51,353 nucleotides of DNA from NCBI GenBank assembly GCA_004376895.1, contig SOIH01000022.1:1-51353 (forward strand), read 5' to 3'. The notes beneath the pieces were generated by a model. That model was not told the origin of the DNA, ran no database searches, and saw only the letters and a list, made by a program, of their open reading frames with translations. A program made the translations under genes and the position numbers. This DNA is from Anaerolineales bacterium. Lineage in GTDB: Bacteria > Chloroflexota > Anaerolineae > Anaerolineales > E44-bin32. Below are positions 17,139-25,488 of this stretch, piece by piece. Position 1 is the stretch's first letter. Each line of letters begins with the position of its first letter.

Positions 17139-18053
17139 ATGTATTACCTGGCGCGTGTTTTCCCAATTCTAAACCGGGTTAAGCTGCCGTTAACAAGAGA
17201 CCAATTGATGCTGTTGATGGCCGCGGTTAACCTGTTCTTCCTCGGCCTCGACATCTACCTGGCGCATAGCATCAGCGGAACGATCGTGCTTTATGAGTGG
17301 ATACCCATCATCTTCGGGCCATTCGCCGGGGCGCTTTTGCTCGTTGCAGGGATTGTGGCACTAAGAAAACGTGATTTGGCGACGGTGATAGCGAATGTGA
17401 TCTTTCTCACCAGTGTTGCTGTCGGTTTGCTTGGCGCCTATTTTCATGTGGTCCGGGCGGTTCTCCCGACGGGGCCTATTGGGGCGCGCGTTAATATAGA
17501 TTTGCTCGTGTGGGCACCACCAATCCTTGGTCCGCTCACATTTTCCCTGGTGGGGTTGATCGGAATCAGCGCCGTTTGGTTGGAGGATCCAGCGGATAGC
17601 GGCCGGCTGGCCCTGCTTTCCAAGCGCAGGATCCAACTGCCTTACAGCAAGACGCAGGCGTATCTTTTTATAGTTGGACTGGGTACGCTGGCAACGCTAA
17701 TTAGCAGCGTGCTGGACCATGCGCGCACGAATTTCCATAATCCCTGGCTCTGGGTCCCTATTACTGCCGGCGTCTTTGGAACTGTTGTCGCTGCTGCTCT
17801 GGGTAGCATGGATCGACCGAGCCGGGGGGATATCATCGTGTATATTTCGGCGATGGTTCTGCTCCTGATCACCGGCGTTGTCGGTTCGGTGCTGCATATT
17901 CAAGAGGACCTCACCGCACAGGGTACGTTCGTCTTGGAACGATTCATCCGCGGCGCTCCCTTCTTGGCGCCGCTTCTTTTTGCAAATATGGGGACCTTAG
18001 GCTTGATCGTACTGCTGGACCCACGCGAATCTCCGACGGAAACCAATATATAA
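17139..18053 (+). CDS. 8-TM membrane protein with internal duplication, candidate redox partner of the octahaem cytochrome
   Basis: A 304-residue integral membrane protein with about eight TM helices; I do not recognise a named family. It is internally duplicated. His43 and His103 in the first half correspond to His194 and His253 in the second (spacings 60 and 59). Each lies at the end of an odd-numbered helix and is followed by a Pro-rich helix start (WIPIIFGP, WAPPILGP, WVPITAG, GAPFLAP). The halves end in LEDP (148-151) and LLDP (292-295). The arrangement recalls NrfD-like quinol dehydrogenases in topology, and paired histidines could bind haem b, but both ideas are inference. It is tightly coupled to the cytochrome gene, with GAGGGG in its 3' end as ribosome binding site. 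Confidence 0.7.
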   Translation: MYYLARVFPILNRVKLPLTRDQLMLLMAAVNLFFLGLDIYLAHSISGTIVLYEWIPIIFGPFAGALLLVAGIVALRKRDLATVIANVIFLTSVAVGLLGAYFHVVRAVLPTGPIGARVNIDLLVWAPPILGPLTFSLVGLIGISAVWLEDPADSGRLALLSKRRIQLPYSKTQAYLFIVGLGTLATLISSVLDHARTNFHNPWLWVPITAGVFGTVVAAALGSMDRPSRGDIIVYISAMVLLLITGVVGSVLHIQEDLTAQGTFVLERFIRGAPFLAPLLFANMGTLGLIVLLDPRESPTETNI

Positions 18054-18276
18054 AGCAGTCGTAGCTTATGCTTATTTCAGCCCCTTTTCCTTGGGCGATA
18101 ATACCTGGATAGATATAACCCTGGAAGGACCAGCTCGTCAGCGAACGGAAGGTTGACCGAAACCCAGGCACTAACTGGTAATGCTTTAGGTGGTAAGGCA
18201 CATTAGGCTCGGATCCCGCGAGCACTTAGATTATTGGCTTAACATCGTTTAGTACTTCATCAGGAGAATTGTAAAA

Positions 18277-19248
18277 ATGGAGCATCGATCTCTGGGAGGA
18301 TCAGGGGTAAAAGTCTCACTGTTAAGTTTGGGCACGATGCAGTTTGGATGGACGGCAGATGAAAAAACTTCCTTCGCGGTGCTGGATGCAGCCTATGATG
18401 CAGGGATCAATGTCATCGATACGGCTGATATCTATTCACGGTGGATCGAGGGGAATCCAGGAGGGGTCGCTGAGAGCATAATCGGAAAATGGTTTCGCAA
18501 GAACCCGGAGAAACGAGCGCAAATCATCCTTGCTACGAAGGTCCGAGGACGGATGGGTGAGGGACCGAATGATGAAGGGCTTTCCCGTAAGCATATCTTC
18601 TCGGCAGTAGATCACTCCCTTAAGCGATTGGGAACAGACTACATAGATCTGTACCAGGTCCACTGGCCGGATGAAGGTACACCGATCGAGGAGACACTGC
18701 GCGCGTTGGATGATCTTGTCCGGGAAGGACGTGTTCTTTACATTGGCTGCTCAAATTACTCAGCGTGGCGTTTAATGGAATCATTGTGGACCTCCGAGCG
18801 CTGCAGGCTGACAAGTTTCGTCAGTCTGCAACCACACTACAATTTGGTCCATCGGGCTGAGTTTGAGCGGGAACTCGAAGATGTTTGCTTGAATTTCGGC
18901 ATCGGCGCAATCCCGTACAGTCCGTTAGCGGGGGGTTTCCTCACAGGCAAGTACGCTAGCAATCAAGCACCTCCGGAAGGCAGTCGCGGGGCGATGAGCG
19001 ATCGAATTCAAGCCTATTTAAAGGACCCAACCAGCTTATCCACATTGGAGATTGTCAAGCAAATCGCTCTGGAAAGAGAGAAATCACCTTCGCAAATCGC
19101 TTTGCGCTGGCTGATTTCACGACCGGCTGTTGTGAGTGCTATTATCGGCCCTCGAGATTTAGAGCAGCTTGAGGATAACCTCGGGTGTCTATCCGTGGAA
19201 TTAACGGATGAAGATATGGAGCGGTTGGATGAGGGAAGTGCACGGTGA
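18277..19248 (+). CDS. aldo/keto reductase
   Basis: A 323-residue NAD(P)H-dependent oxidoreductase with an (alpha/beta)8 barrel. The catalytic tetrad is visible: Asp and Tyr in VIDTADIYSRW, Lys in ILATKVRG and His in LYQVHWPD. The cofactor-binding C-terminal region contains ALRWLISRPAVVSAIIG, as in YajO/YghZ-like members. The physiological substrate is unknown, and members reduce varied aldehydes and ketones. The start follows AGGAGA with an eight-base gap. The 223 bases before it contain no further gene; it appears to be monocistronic. Confidence 0.92.
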   Translation: MEHRSLGGSGVKVSLLSLGTMQFGWTADEKTSFAVLDAAYDAGINVIDTADIYSRWIEGNPGGVAESIIGKWFRKNPEKRAQIILATKVRGRMGEGPNDEGLSRKHIFSAVDHSLKRLGTDYIDLYQVHWPDEGTPIEETLRALDDLVREGRVLYIGCSNYSAWRLMESLWTSERCRLTSFVSLQPHYNLVHRAEFERELEDVCLNFGIGAIPYSPLAGGFLTGKYASNQAPPEGSRGAMSDRIQAYLKDPTSLSTLEIVKQIALEREKSPSQIALRWLISRPAVVSAIIGPRDLEQLEDNLGCLSVELTDEDMERLDEGSAR

Positions 19249-19348
19249 TTGTAAATATTGATGGGGCCAAATAATCTGAAGACCACGAGGTTATATTTTC
19301 AAAGTGGTCAGGATGGGGGTGCAGTTATGGTAAGTTTATACAGCCCGA

Positions 19349-19357
19349 TGGTATAAT
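19349..19357 (+). promoter_or_regulatory. extended -10 promoter of the recombinase-punA operon
   Basis: TGGTATAAT is an extended -10 (TGn plus a perfect TATAAT). It is five bases before GTG 19363 and 35 bases before ATG 19393. It would drive the recombinase-like gene and probably punA and genes downstream. Confidence 0.55.
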
Positions 19358-19392
19358 GTAAAGTGAGCTTAAAGGAGCAGCTGGGAGACCCA

Positions 19393-20256
19393 ATGAAGCG
19401 CTCCATCCGACAATATCTTGACGAACTCCAAAATGAACACAACGCCTCGGTACATACAATTACGGCGTATGGCACCGATCTCGATCAGTTCTATAGCGTT
19501 CTCGCCAGCTATCTGGGCATACCGCTAGCTCCTGAAGCGCTTACTCCTTCGGCGATTATCCATTATGTTGATTGGCTTCGGGCACAGGGCTACCGACCGG
19601 CGACGGTCTCTCGCAAGCTTGCTGCTGCCAGGTCTTACCTTGAGTTCCTTTCTGGTCAGGGCCTAATGGATGTTAGTCGTTTCCGTGAACTGCTAAAAGG
19701 GCCGGCACTAGGAAGAACCCAGCCGCGGACGCTCAGCAAGCAAGAACTGGATCGGTTGCTATTGGCGCCACGAAAGCATATTTCTCCGGGTGCAATCCGA
19801 GATGCTGCGATCCTTTCGCTGCTGTACGAAACTGGGCTGCGAGCCACGGATGTGGTTCGCCTTCGAGTTATCGATGTCGATCTTGATAAGGCACGCATTC
19901 GAAGACCCCCAGATCGTACCCAATGGTTGGTGATTCCTGAGTCGATCGCACTCCTGCAAAAATACTTAAGTGATGGGCGACCCCACTTCGCCCGCAACGT
20001 CGTCGAGAATGTACTTTTTCTAAACCAACGTGGTCAGGGATTAAGTCGGCAAGGATTATGGCTGGTTGTTAAACGTTGGGCGGCTGCAAGCGAGTTGGAA
20101 GGATCTCTCTCACCTCACACTTTGCGACACTCACGAGCCAGTCATATGTTAGAAGAAGGTAATTCTCGACGTGAAGTACAAACACTCTTGGGGCTTTCGA
20201 GCCCGAACGCTGTTCGTATTCATCGCCGTCGATTTAAAAACGATGACGAGAGGTAG
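19393..20256 (+). CDS. Xer-type tyrosine recombinase homologue lacking catalytic residues
   Basis: A protein of about 287 residues with the two domains of XerC/XerD: an N-terminal SAM-like core-binding domain (TITAYGTDLDQFYSVL) and a catalytic domain. Arg I is present (ETGLRATDVVRL), as is HxxR (PHTLRH). However, the beta-hairpin Lys segment is replaced by RRPPDRTQW. The second His (normally LGH) is Leu (codon 20194-20196), and the Tyr nucleophile position is His (CAT at 20221-20223, in VRIHRRR). It is therefore probably unable to cut DNA. ATG 19393 has GGGAG five bases upstream; GTG 19363 could serve a leaderless transcript. The stop is three bases from punA. It may be a repurposed DNA-binding protein or a decaying gene. 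Confidence 0.8.
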   Translation: MKRSIRQYLDELQNEHNASVHTITAYGTDLDQFYSVLASYLGIPLAPEALTPSAIIHYVDWLRAQGYRPATVSRKLAAARSYLEFLSGQGLMDVSRFRELLKGPALGRTQPRTLSKQELDRLLLAPRKHISPGAIRDAAILSLLYETGLRATDVVRLRVIDVDLDKARIRRPPDRTQWLVIPESIALLQKYLSDGRPHFARNVVENVLFLNQRGQGLSRQGLWLVVKRWAAASELEGSLSPHTLRHSRASHMLEEGNSRREVQTLLGLSSPNAVRIHRRRFKNDDER

Positions 20257-20259
20257 ACT

Positions 20260-21093
20260 ATGGAATTTATTAGTGAACGAGATATTGATGATTCTGTGGG
20301 CGCAATTCGAAAGGCGACATCATTGGAACCGAAAATTGCCATGATTTTAGGCTCCGGATTGGGCCCACTAGCGGATGCAATAGATGGTGCGGAGGACCTT
20401 GAAGTCAACGCAGTCCCTGGCTGGCCTGTTTCAACGGTCGAAGGGCACTCAGGCAAACTCATCTTTGGTCAATTAGAGGGGGTACCTGTTTTCGTTTTGC
20501 AGGGTCGTGCTCATTACTATGAAGGTCACTCAATTGAACGTATAGGTTTACCGGTGCGAGTCATGCAGAAACTGGGGGCAGAAATCCTAATCGTTACGAA
20601 TGCTGCGGGAGCCGTTCACCCTGAGTTCTCACCCGGTGAACTCATGCTCATCTCAGACCATATCAATCTAATTGGCATGGCCGGTCAATCGCCACTGAGA
20701 GGTCCGAACTTAGACGCATATGGCCCGCGCTTTCCGGATATGAGCAAGGCTTATGATCCGGAGCTGAAGTCGATCGCCAGATCCGTTGCCGATAAAGGTG
20801 ACATCCCACTGCAAGAAGGTGTTTACGTCTGCCTTGCTGGACCATCGTTTGAAACCCCGGCGGATTTACGGTTTCTGCGCGGGATCGGAGTTGACGCCGT
20901 CGGGATGTCCACCGTTCCCGAAGTTATAATTGCCCGCCATGGAGGGATGCGCGTCCTGGGTATATCTGGTATCAGTAACAAGGCGAACCTCGACGGTTCG
21001 ACAGTGACGACTCACGAAGAAGTCTTAGCTGCAGGTGAGGTGATCGTCCCGAGATTAACAGCTCTAGTTAGGGGGGTTCTAAAACAGTTATGA
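20260..21093 (+). CDS. punA: purine nucleoside phosphorylase (class I, trimeric type)
   Basis: A 277-residue PNP that cleaves inosine and guanosine with phosphate to free base and ribose-1-phosphate for purine salvage. Motifs: MILGSGLGPL at the N-terminus (phosphate loop), GHSGKL, GRAHYYEG, TNAAGAVHP, GPSFETPADLRF with the purine-site Glu, and GISGISNKA carrying the conserved base-binding Asn. Length and motifs fit the PNP/MTAP trimeric class. An MTAP-like specificity is less likely, given the Asn. Its start lies three bases after the recombinase-like gene, so they share an operon. Confidence 0.93.
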   Translation: MEFISERDIDDSVGAIRKATSLEPKIAMILGSGLGPLADAIDGAEDLEVNAVPGWPVSTVEGHSGKLIFGQLEGVPVFVLQGRAHYYEGHSIERIGLPVRVMQKLGAEILIVTNAAGAVHPEFSPGELMLISDHINLIGMAGQSPLRGPNLDAYGPRFPDMSKAYDPELKSIARSVADKGDIPLQEGVYVCLAGPSFETPADLRFLRGIGVDAVGMSTVPEVIIARHGGMRVLGISGISNKANLDGSTVTTHEEVLAAGEVIVPRLTALVRGVLKQL

Positions 21094-21105
21094 GATTGGA
21101 AATGC

Positions 21106-21804
21106 ATGGAAGAGGTCTTACTTTTCATCGAGGCTAACCAGAGATGGATTTTCCTTCTTCTGGGTTTACTCGGGTTGGTGTATTTTGGGTCGGTTCTGCG
21201 AGCTTATAACACTTTTCGAGCGGCGATCTATGGTTTGGAGCGAGAACGGTCCCTCTCCAAACTACGGCGCTCAGGTGGAATGCTTGCTCTCGCCGTCACG
21301 GGTATCATCGTGGTGTTCATCTTGACGACCTTCGCAAGCCCTGCTCTTCCTGCCTCGCTGCGCCCTACGGCAATACCGACGGTTTCTCTGCTTGCAACCC
21401 CCATTTTGGGGCAGGGAGAAGAAGGAACCGCATTTTCCACAGCGACGCCAATCGACCCAGAAAGCATTGATGGCACAGGTTGTGCGAATCTTAATGCTCA
21501 GATCATCTCTCCGGCAAGCGGCGAAAGAGTCCAGGGCGAGGTGCATTTTTTAGGGACCGCAAATATCCCGGGTTTTGCATTCTACAAGCTTGAATACCAC
21601 GATTTGAAGCCGTCGAGCACCTGGCTGGCAATATCAGCCAACAATAAACCCGTATGCGAGCAGGGATGCGACGAGACTGTAAAGTTGGGAACCTGGGATA
21701 CAAGCCTAGTCCGGCCTGGTCAGTATGCAGTTCAGTTGGTCGTTACTGATACGCTCGGGAACGCTCCATTCCCTTGCCAGATCCGGCTGCAAATCGTCCC
21801 ATAA
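21106..21804 (+). CDS. membrane protein with C-terminal Ig-like domain
   Basis: A 232-residue protein of unknown function. Two hydrophobic helices lie at about residues 12-32 and 63-82, separated by a basic stretch. A Pro/Thr-rich linker leads to a C-terminal beta domain (about 125-232) of the kind seen in extracellular Chloroflexota proteins: ISPASGERVQGEV, then FYKLEYHD, VKLGTWDTSLV and GQYAVQLVVTD. This module usually behaves as an Ig-like fold with a role in surface binding. It is 12 bases from punA and probably in the same transcript. No enzyme motif is seen. Confidence 0.65.
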   Translation: MEEVLLFIEANQRWIFLLLGLLGLVYFGSVLRAYNTFRAAIYGLERERSLSKLRRSGGMLALAVTGIIVVFILTTFASPALPASLRPTAIPTVSLLATPILGQGEEGTAFSTATPIDPESIDGTGCANLNAQIISPASGERVQGEVHFLGTANIPGFAFYKLEYHDLKPSSTWLAISANNKPVCEQGCDETVKLGTWDTSLVRPGQYAVQLVVTDTLGNAPFPCQIRLQIVP

Positions 21805-21830
21805 TTACGCAATGAGGGTCAAAGGTTACG

Positions 21831-22373
21831 ATGATTGAGCAAATTAATGTGCGCCAGGCAATTTCAATTGACATCCCCAAGCTAATTTCCATGGACCATG
21901 GATATAGCACAGATCATGTCTGGCAGCTCTCATTCCGCAAGCAGCCAAGCGAGATCGGGGCGACCTTCCGGGAAGTACGATTGCCGCGCCCGATGCAGGT
22001 CGTCTATCCAAGAAATCCGAAACGTCTGGCGGATGAGTGGACCCATCTGGATGCACTACTCCTGGCGGAGGTAGAAGAGCAGCCTGCTGGATACTTGGCG
22101 TTGAGCGATGGCCCTGCCGAAGAGTCTGGGTGGATAACGGATGTAGTCGTAGATTTGCGCTTCAGGAGGCAGGGGATTGCTTCAAGGTTGCTTGCTGCTG
22201 CAAAGGAGTGGTGTCGAGCCAACGACAGAAGACTGCTTTTCATGGAAATGCAGACTAAGAACTACCCTGCGGTCTGCCTTGCTCAGAGAACAGGATTTCT
22301 TTACGCGGGATATAGTGATCTGTACTACCCGGATCAGGATATTGCGCTTTTTTTCGCTGTGGAAATCGGTTGA
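21831..22373 (+). CDS. GNAT family N-acetyltransferase
   Basis: A 180-residue acyl-CoA-dependent acetyltransferase. The acetyl-CoA loop is RFRRQGIASRLL at about residues 110-121, preceded by the strand WITDVVVD and followed by LFMEMQTKNYPAVCLAQRTGF, the usual C-terminal GNAT strand-helix. The N-terminal part is not closely similar to a characterised subfamily (RimI-like length, but no ribosomal-protein context). The substrate is unknown. It sits between the Ig-like membrane protein and the 7TM-GAF gene, about 20-30 bases from each, and is likely co-transcribed. Confidence 0.85.
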   Translation: MIEQINVRQAISIDIPKLISMDHGYSTDHVWQLSFRKQPSEIGATFREVRLPRPMQVVYPRNPKRLADEWTHLDALLLAEVEEQPAGYLALSDGPAEESGWITDVVVDLRFRRQGIASRLLAAAKEWCRANDRRLLFMEMQTKNYPAVCLAQRTGFLYAGYSDLYYPDQDIALFFAVEIG

Positions 22374-22391
22374 GATCCAGCCGTAATCTCT

Positions 22392-24314
22392 ATGTCTGAT
22401 ATGGTTGCACCGTTGCTCATTCTGAACCAAATCCTCACCGCCGGTAACACGATTACAGCATTCTCGCTGCTGCTCTACGCGCTGACCTTCAATATGCGTG
22501 AAAAAGTGGCGCGGTCCCTGGCGATATTGTTGGCTTGTGTAACAATCGTTTATTTTGGTGATGTGCTCGTTGCCACAACCAATTTCCCTGCAGAAATTGA
22601 GGTGTGGCTTCGTTTACAATGGCTGGGCATTAGTTTTATACCTGCTGCCTATCTGCAACTTTCCGATGCTCTTCTAGCGGCGACGGGAAGACCCTCAAGA
22701 GGCCGTCGATCGCGCCTCGTCGGATTGAGCTATCTGCTCAGCGGGCTGACATTGGCAGGGGTCGCGTTCGGCCGGTTGATTGCCGCTGAGGTTGTGATTA
22801 GTGAGTCGGTCGTCTATTTGCGCCCCGGACCACTCTTCCCGTTATTCAGTCTTTTCTTGCTCATCAACTTAATTCTGGCGGGTTATAACTTCTGGCGAGC
22901 TTACAAACGCTGCCTGACACGCTCCAGCAAACGACGGATGCGCTACCTGTTAGCAGGCTCAATCGGTCCACTGATTGCGGCATACCCCTGGGTGATGCTG
23001 GGGGGATCCACATTAATTTCACAAGGCGTTCTTTTCTGGGGCATTTTAATCGTCATCAACACCTTTGTTGCGGTTCAGATGGTGTTAATGTCCTATGCCG
23101 TAGCATACTTCGGAGTAGAGATTCCGGATCGCGTCGTAAAGGCGCGGTTGTTTCAATGGATACTTCGCGGACCTTTTGTGGCATCCACAGTGTTGGCTCT
23201 CACCGTCATTGTCAATCGGCTGGCAGCGATGTTTGGATATGAAAACAGCCGCGTAGTTCCCTTCACCCTGGTTGCAGCAATCCTCATCCTCCAATATCTG
23301 ATCACACTTGTCCGCCGTCCGGTCGAACTCTGGTTCTTTTATGGCGAGGATCGAGGTGACGTCGCCCGGCTTCAGTTATTGGAAGAACGTTTACTCACGA
23401 GCGGGGATCTTAGACAATTTCTCGAATCCATCCTCAATGCGACCTGCGACCTACTTGGGATCGATTCAGCCTTCGTTGCGATCGTGGGGGTAGATGGGCT
23501 GGAAATGGAGGTCGCGGTTGGTTCTGAGGACCCGCTGCGGGGTTCGAAGGATCTTCCCCCGTTGATAGTCACCGATAACCGCCAGGAGTTTGATATTTTA
23601 GGGGATGTATTCTCTTGGGATATTTTCTGGTTAATCCCGCTGCGACTCACCAATCCCGCGGAAGTCATCGGTTTCTTAGGTTTACACGCGCGCGGCCCGG
23701 TGCCCGATTTCACGCATGAGGAAGAGGAAAATCTGAGCACACTTCTTGAGCGAGCCACGATTGCGTTGACGGAGAGGAAACTGCAGAGAGAGATTTTCGC
23801 GATCGTCGACCGGCTGGTGCCGCAAGTCCAGACGATCCAAAGAATACGTGCTGAAGCGCGTTATGCCGGTTCGGACGCGCTCACAGCCCCGGTAGAAGGG
23901 ATTGGTTCCGAAGAGGATTTAATGGAGTTTGTGCGTGAAGCGCTTGGGCATTATTGGGGCGGGCCTCGGCTTACAAGCAGCCCACTGCTTGGACTACGTG
24001 TAGTCAAGCGGGCAATGGATGAGCATGAGGGGAACCCGGTGAACGCATTACGAGCGATCCTTCGCCATGCGATCGACCAAGTACGGCCAGAAGGAGAGCG
24101 CCGATTCACGGCTGAGTGGATGCTGTACAATATCCTTGAGATGAAGTTTCTGCAGGGTAGAAAAGTAAGAGATGTCGCCATGAAATTGGCGATGTCTGAG
24201 GCGGATCTATACCGTAAACAACGAGTAGCCATCGAGGCGGTAGCTGAAACGATAGCGAACATGGAACGAGGGGTAGTTGCCTCAGAGGAGGTGATTGCCC
24301 AGAAGATGGAATAG
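22392..24314 (+). CDS. 7TM-GAF protein with C-terminal HTH-like domain, no kinase domain
   Basis: A 640-residue protein. The first about 300 residues hold eight or nine TM helices like the N-terminal 7TM module of some histidine kinases. A GAF-type sensory domain follows (about 315-470; SAFVAIVGVDGLEME, then LIPLRLTNPAEVIGFLGL). Instead of HisKA/HATPase, the C-terminus (about 480-640) is helical and ends in FTAEWMLYNILEMKFLQG, then KVRDVAMKLAMSEADLYRK, which looks like a helix-turn-helix of the sigma-region-4 kind. The obvious reading is a membrane-tethered one-component regulator, and that is inference. The 18-base gap to the GNAT gene suggests one operon. Confidence 0.65.
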   Translation: MSDMVAPLLILNQILTAGNTITAFSLLLYALTFNMREKVARSLAILLACVTIVYFGDVLVATTNFPAEIEVWLRLQWLGISFIPAAYLQLSDALLAATGRPSRGRRSRLVGLSYLLSGLTLAGVAFGRLIAAEVVISESVVYLRPGPLFPLFSLFLLINLILAGYNFWRAYKRCLTRSSKRRMRYLLAGSIGPLIAAYPWVMLGGSTLISQGVLFWGILIVINTFVAVQMVLMSYAVAYFGVEIPDRVVKARLFQWILRGPFVASTVLALTVIVNRLAAMFGYENSRVVPFTLVAAILILQYLITLVRRPVELWFFYGEDRGDVARLQLLEERLLTSGDLRQFLESILNATCDLLGIDSAFVAIVGVDGLEMEVAVGSEDPLRGSKDLPPLIVTDNRQEFDILGDVFSWDIFWLIPLRLTNPAEVIGFLGLHARGPVPDFTHEEEENLSTLLERATIALTERKLQREIFAIVDRLVPQVQTIQRIRAEARYAGSDALTAPVEGIGSEEDLMEFVREALGHYWGGPRLTSSPLLGLRVVKRAMDEHEGNPVNALRAILRHAIDQVRPEGERRFTAEWMLYNILEMKFLQGRKVRDVAMKLAMSEADLYRKQRVAIEAVAETIANMERGVVASEEVIAQKME

Positions 24315-24392
24315 TTCTTGTTGGATGGTTTATCTTACATTCGGAATTTCGCAGGTCCTATCTGATAAAGCGAATGGATAAAGGTTTTTAGC

Positions 24393-25412
24393 ATGACATT
24401 GGAAGATGTTTCAAACGAGGGGAGGGGGCGTGATGGGCCGCCAGTTCTGGATGAGTCGTGGTGGGCGGCGGTCATGGAGGAAGAAGAACATCAGGTCGTA
24501 CACCCCGAACCAGAAATTGAGGGCGGCTCAGACAGACGAATAATCAATCAAGGTGACCCAGAAGATTGGATCTGGGCCCGCGAACTTTATCAGAAAGATG
24601 AAGTCGTTGATCTTCCTGTCGTTGGCTTCAATCGCGGTGGATTACTCGTCGAAGCTCGTAGCTTGCGAGGTTTTGTTCCGGTTTCGCACCTTATGAACGT
24701 TCAACCTGATCTTGAAGATGAACTTCGAATAAAGATGCTTGAAGATCAACTTGGCAAACAGATGGGCTTGAAGGTTATCGAGTTTGATCCCGAACGTGGA
24801 CGACTTGTTCTCTCTCAGCGAGCAGCGCTCGCAGGACCAGGAAGGCGAGTCGAGCTCTTGACATCTTTGAACCCGGGTGATCGAGTGCAGGGAGAAGTCA
24901 CCAACATAACGCGTTTCGGTGTTTTTGTCGACTTAGGAGGCGTGGAAGGATTGATTCACGTCTCAGAGCTCTCATGGGGGAGGGTAGGGCATCCATCTGA
25001 TGTCGTTGAGTGCGGCCAGGAAATACAGGTCCAAATCCTCTCCGTTGATCGGGATCAGGATCGAGTGGCGCTAAGCCTGAAAGAGCTTCTGCCGGACCCC
25101 TGGGAAAGAGTGGATGAACAGTATTCAATCGGGCAGATTGTGGAAGGTGCTGTGACGAATGTGGTTAAATTCGGTGCCTTCATTGGCATTGAGGAGGGTT
25201 TGGAAGGGTTGATTCATGTTTCTGAGTTGGGCGATGGAAGCTTTCTCCACCCTCGCAATGTTGTTCATGAGGGGGAGCAAGTGAGGGTGCGAATTATCCA
25301 TATCGATGCATCAGGCCGTCGCTTGGGGTTAAGTCTGCGCGGTGTCCCACAGACAACAGCAGAGGAATCTGAACCTGAGATTGAATCATCCGAATCCCTT
25401 CCGGCGTTGTAG
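24393..25412 (+). CDS. S1-domain RNA-binding protein (ribosomal protein S1-like)
   Basis: A 339-residue protein with three S1 (OB-fold) RNA-binding units. The first is divergent (LPVVGFNRGGLLVEARSL); the second and third are canonical (VQGEVTNITRFGVFVDLGG and VEGAVTNVVKFGAFIGI, each with EGLIHVSEL). The N-terminus (about 1-55) and the C-terminal tail are acidic. Three domains is short compared with six in proteobacterial S1 but common in Gram-positive-type bacteria, where such proteins help start translation or bind RNA generally. Context with ftsK and pgsA is housekeeping. Confidence 0.85.
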   Translation: MTLEDVSNEGRGRDGPPVLDESWWAAVMEEEEHQVVHPEPEIEGGSDRRIINQGDPEDWIWARELYQKDEVVDLPVVGFNRGGLLVEARSLRGFVPVSHLMNVQPDLEDELRIKMLEDQLGKQMGLKVIEFDPERGRLVLSQRAALAGPGRRVELLTSLNPGDRVQGEVTNITRFGVFVDLGGVEGLIHVSELSWGRVGHPSDVVECGQEIQVQILSVDRDQDRVALSLKELLPDPWERVDEQYSIGQIVEGAVTNVVKFGAFIGIEEGLEGLIHVSELGDGSFLHPRNVVHEGEQVRVRIIHIDASGRRLGLSLRGVPQTTAEESEPEIESSESLPAL

Positions 25413-25488
25413 CCACGGATCATCCTGCGCGTACCGGGTGTGCAGCAGAGCGCGCCCGGTCGTTATTTGACAACCCGTATTGACTGAC

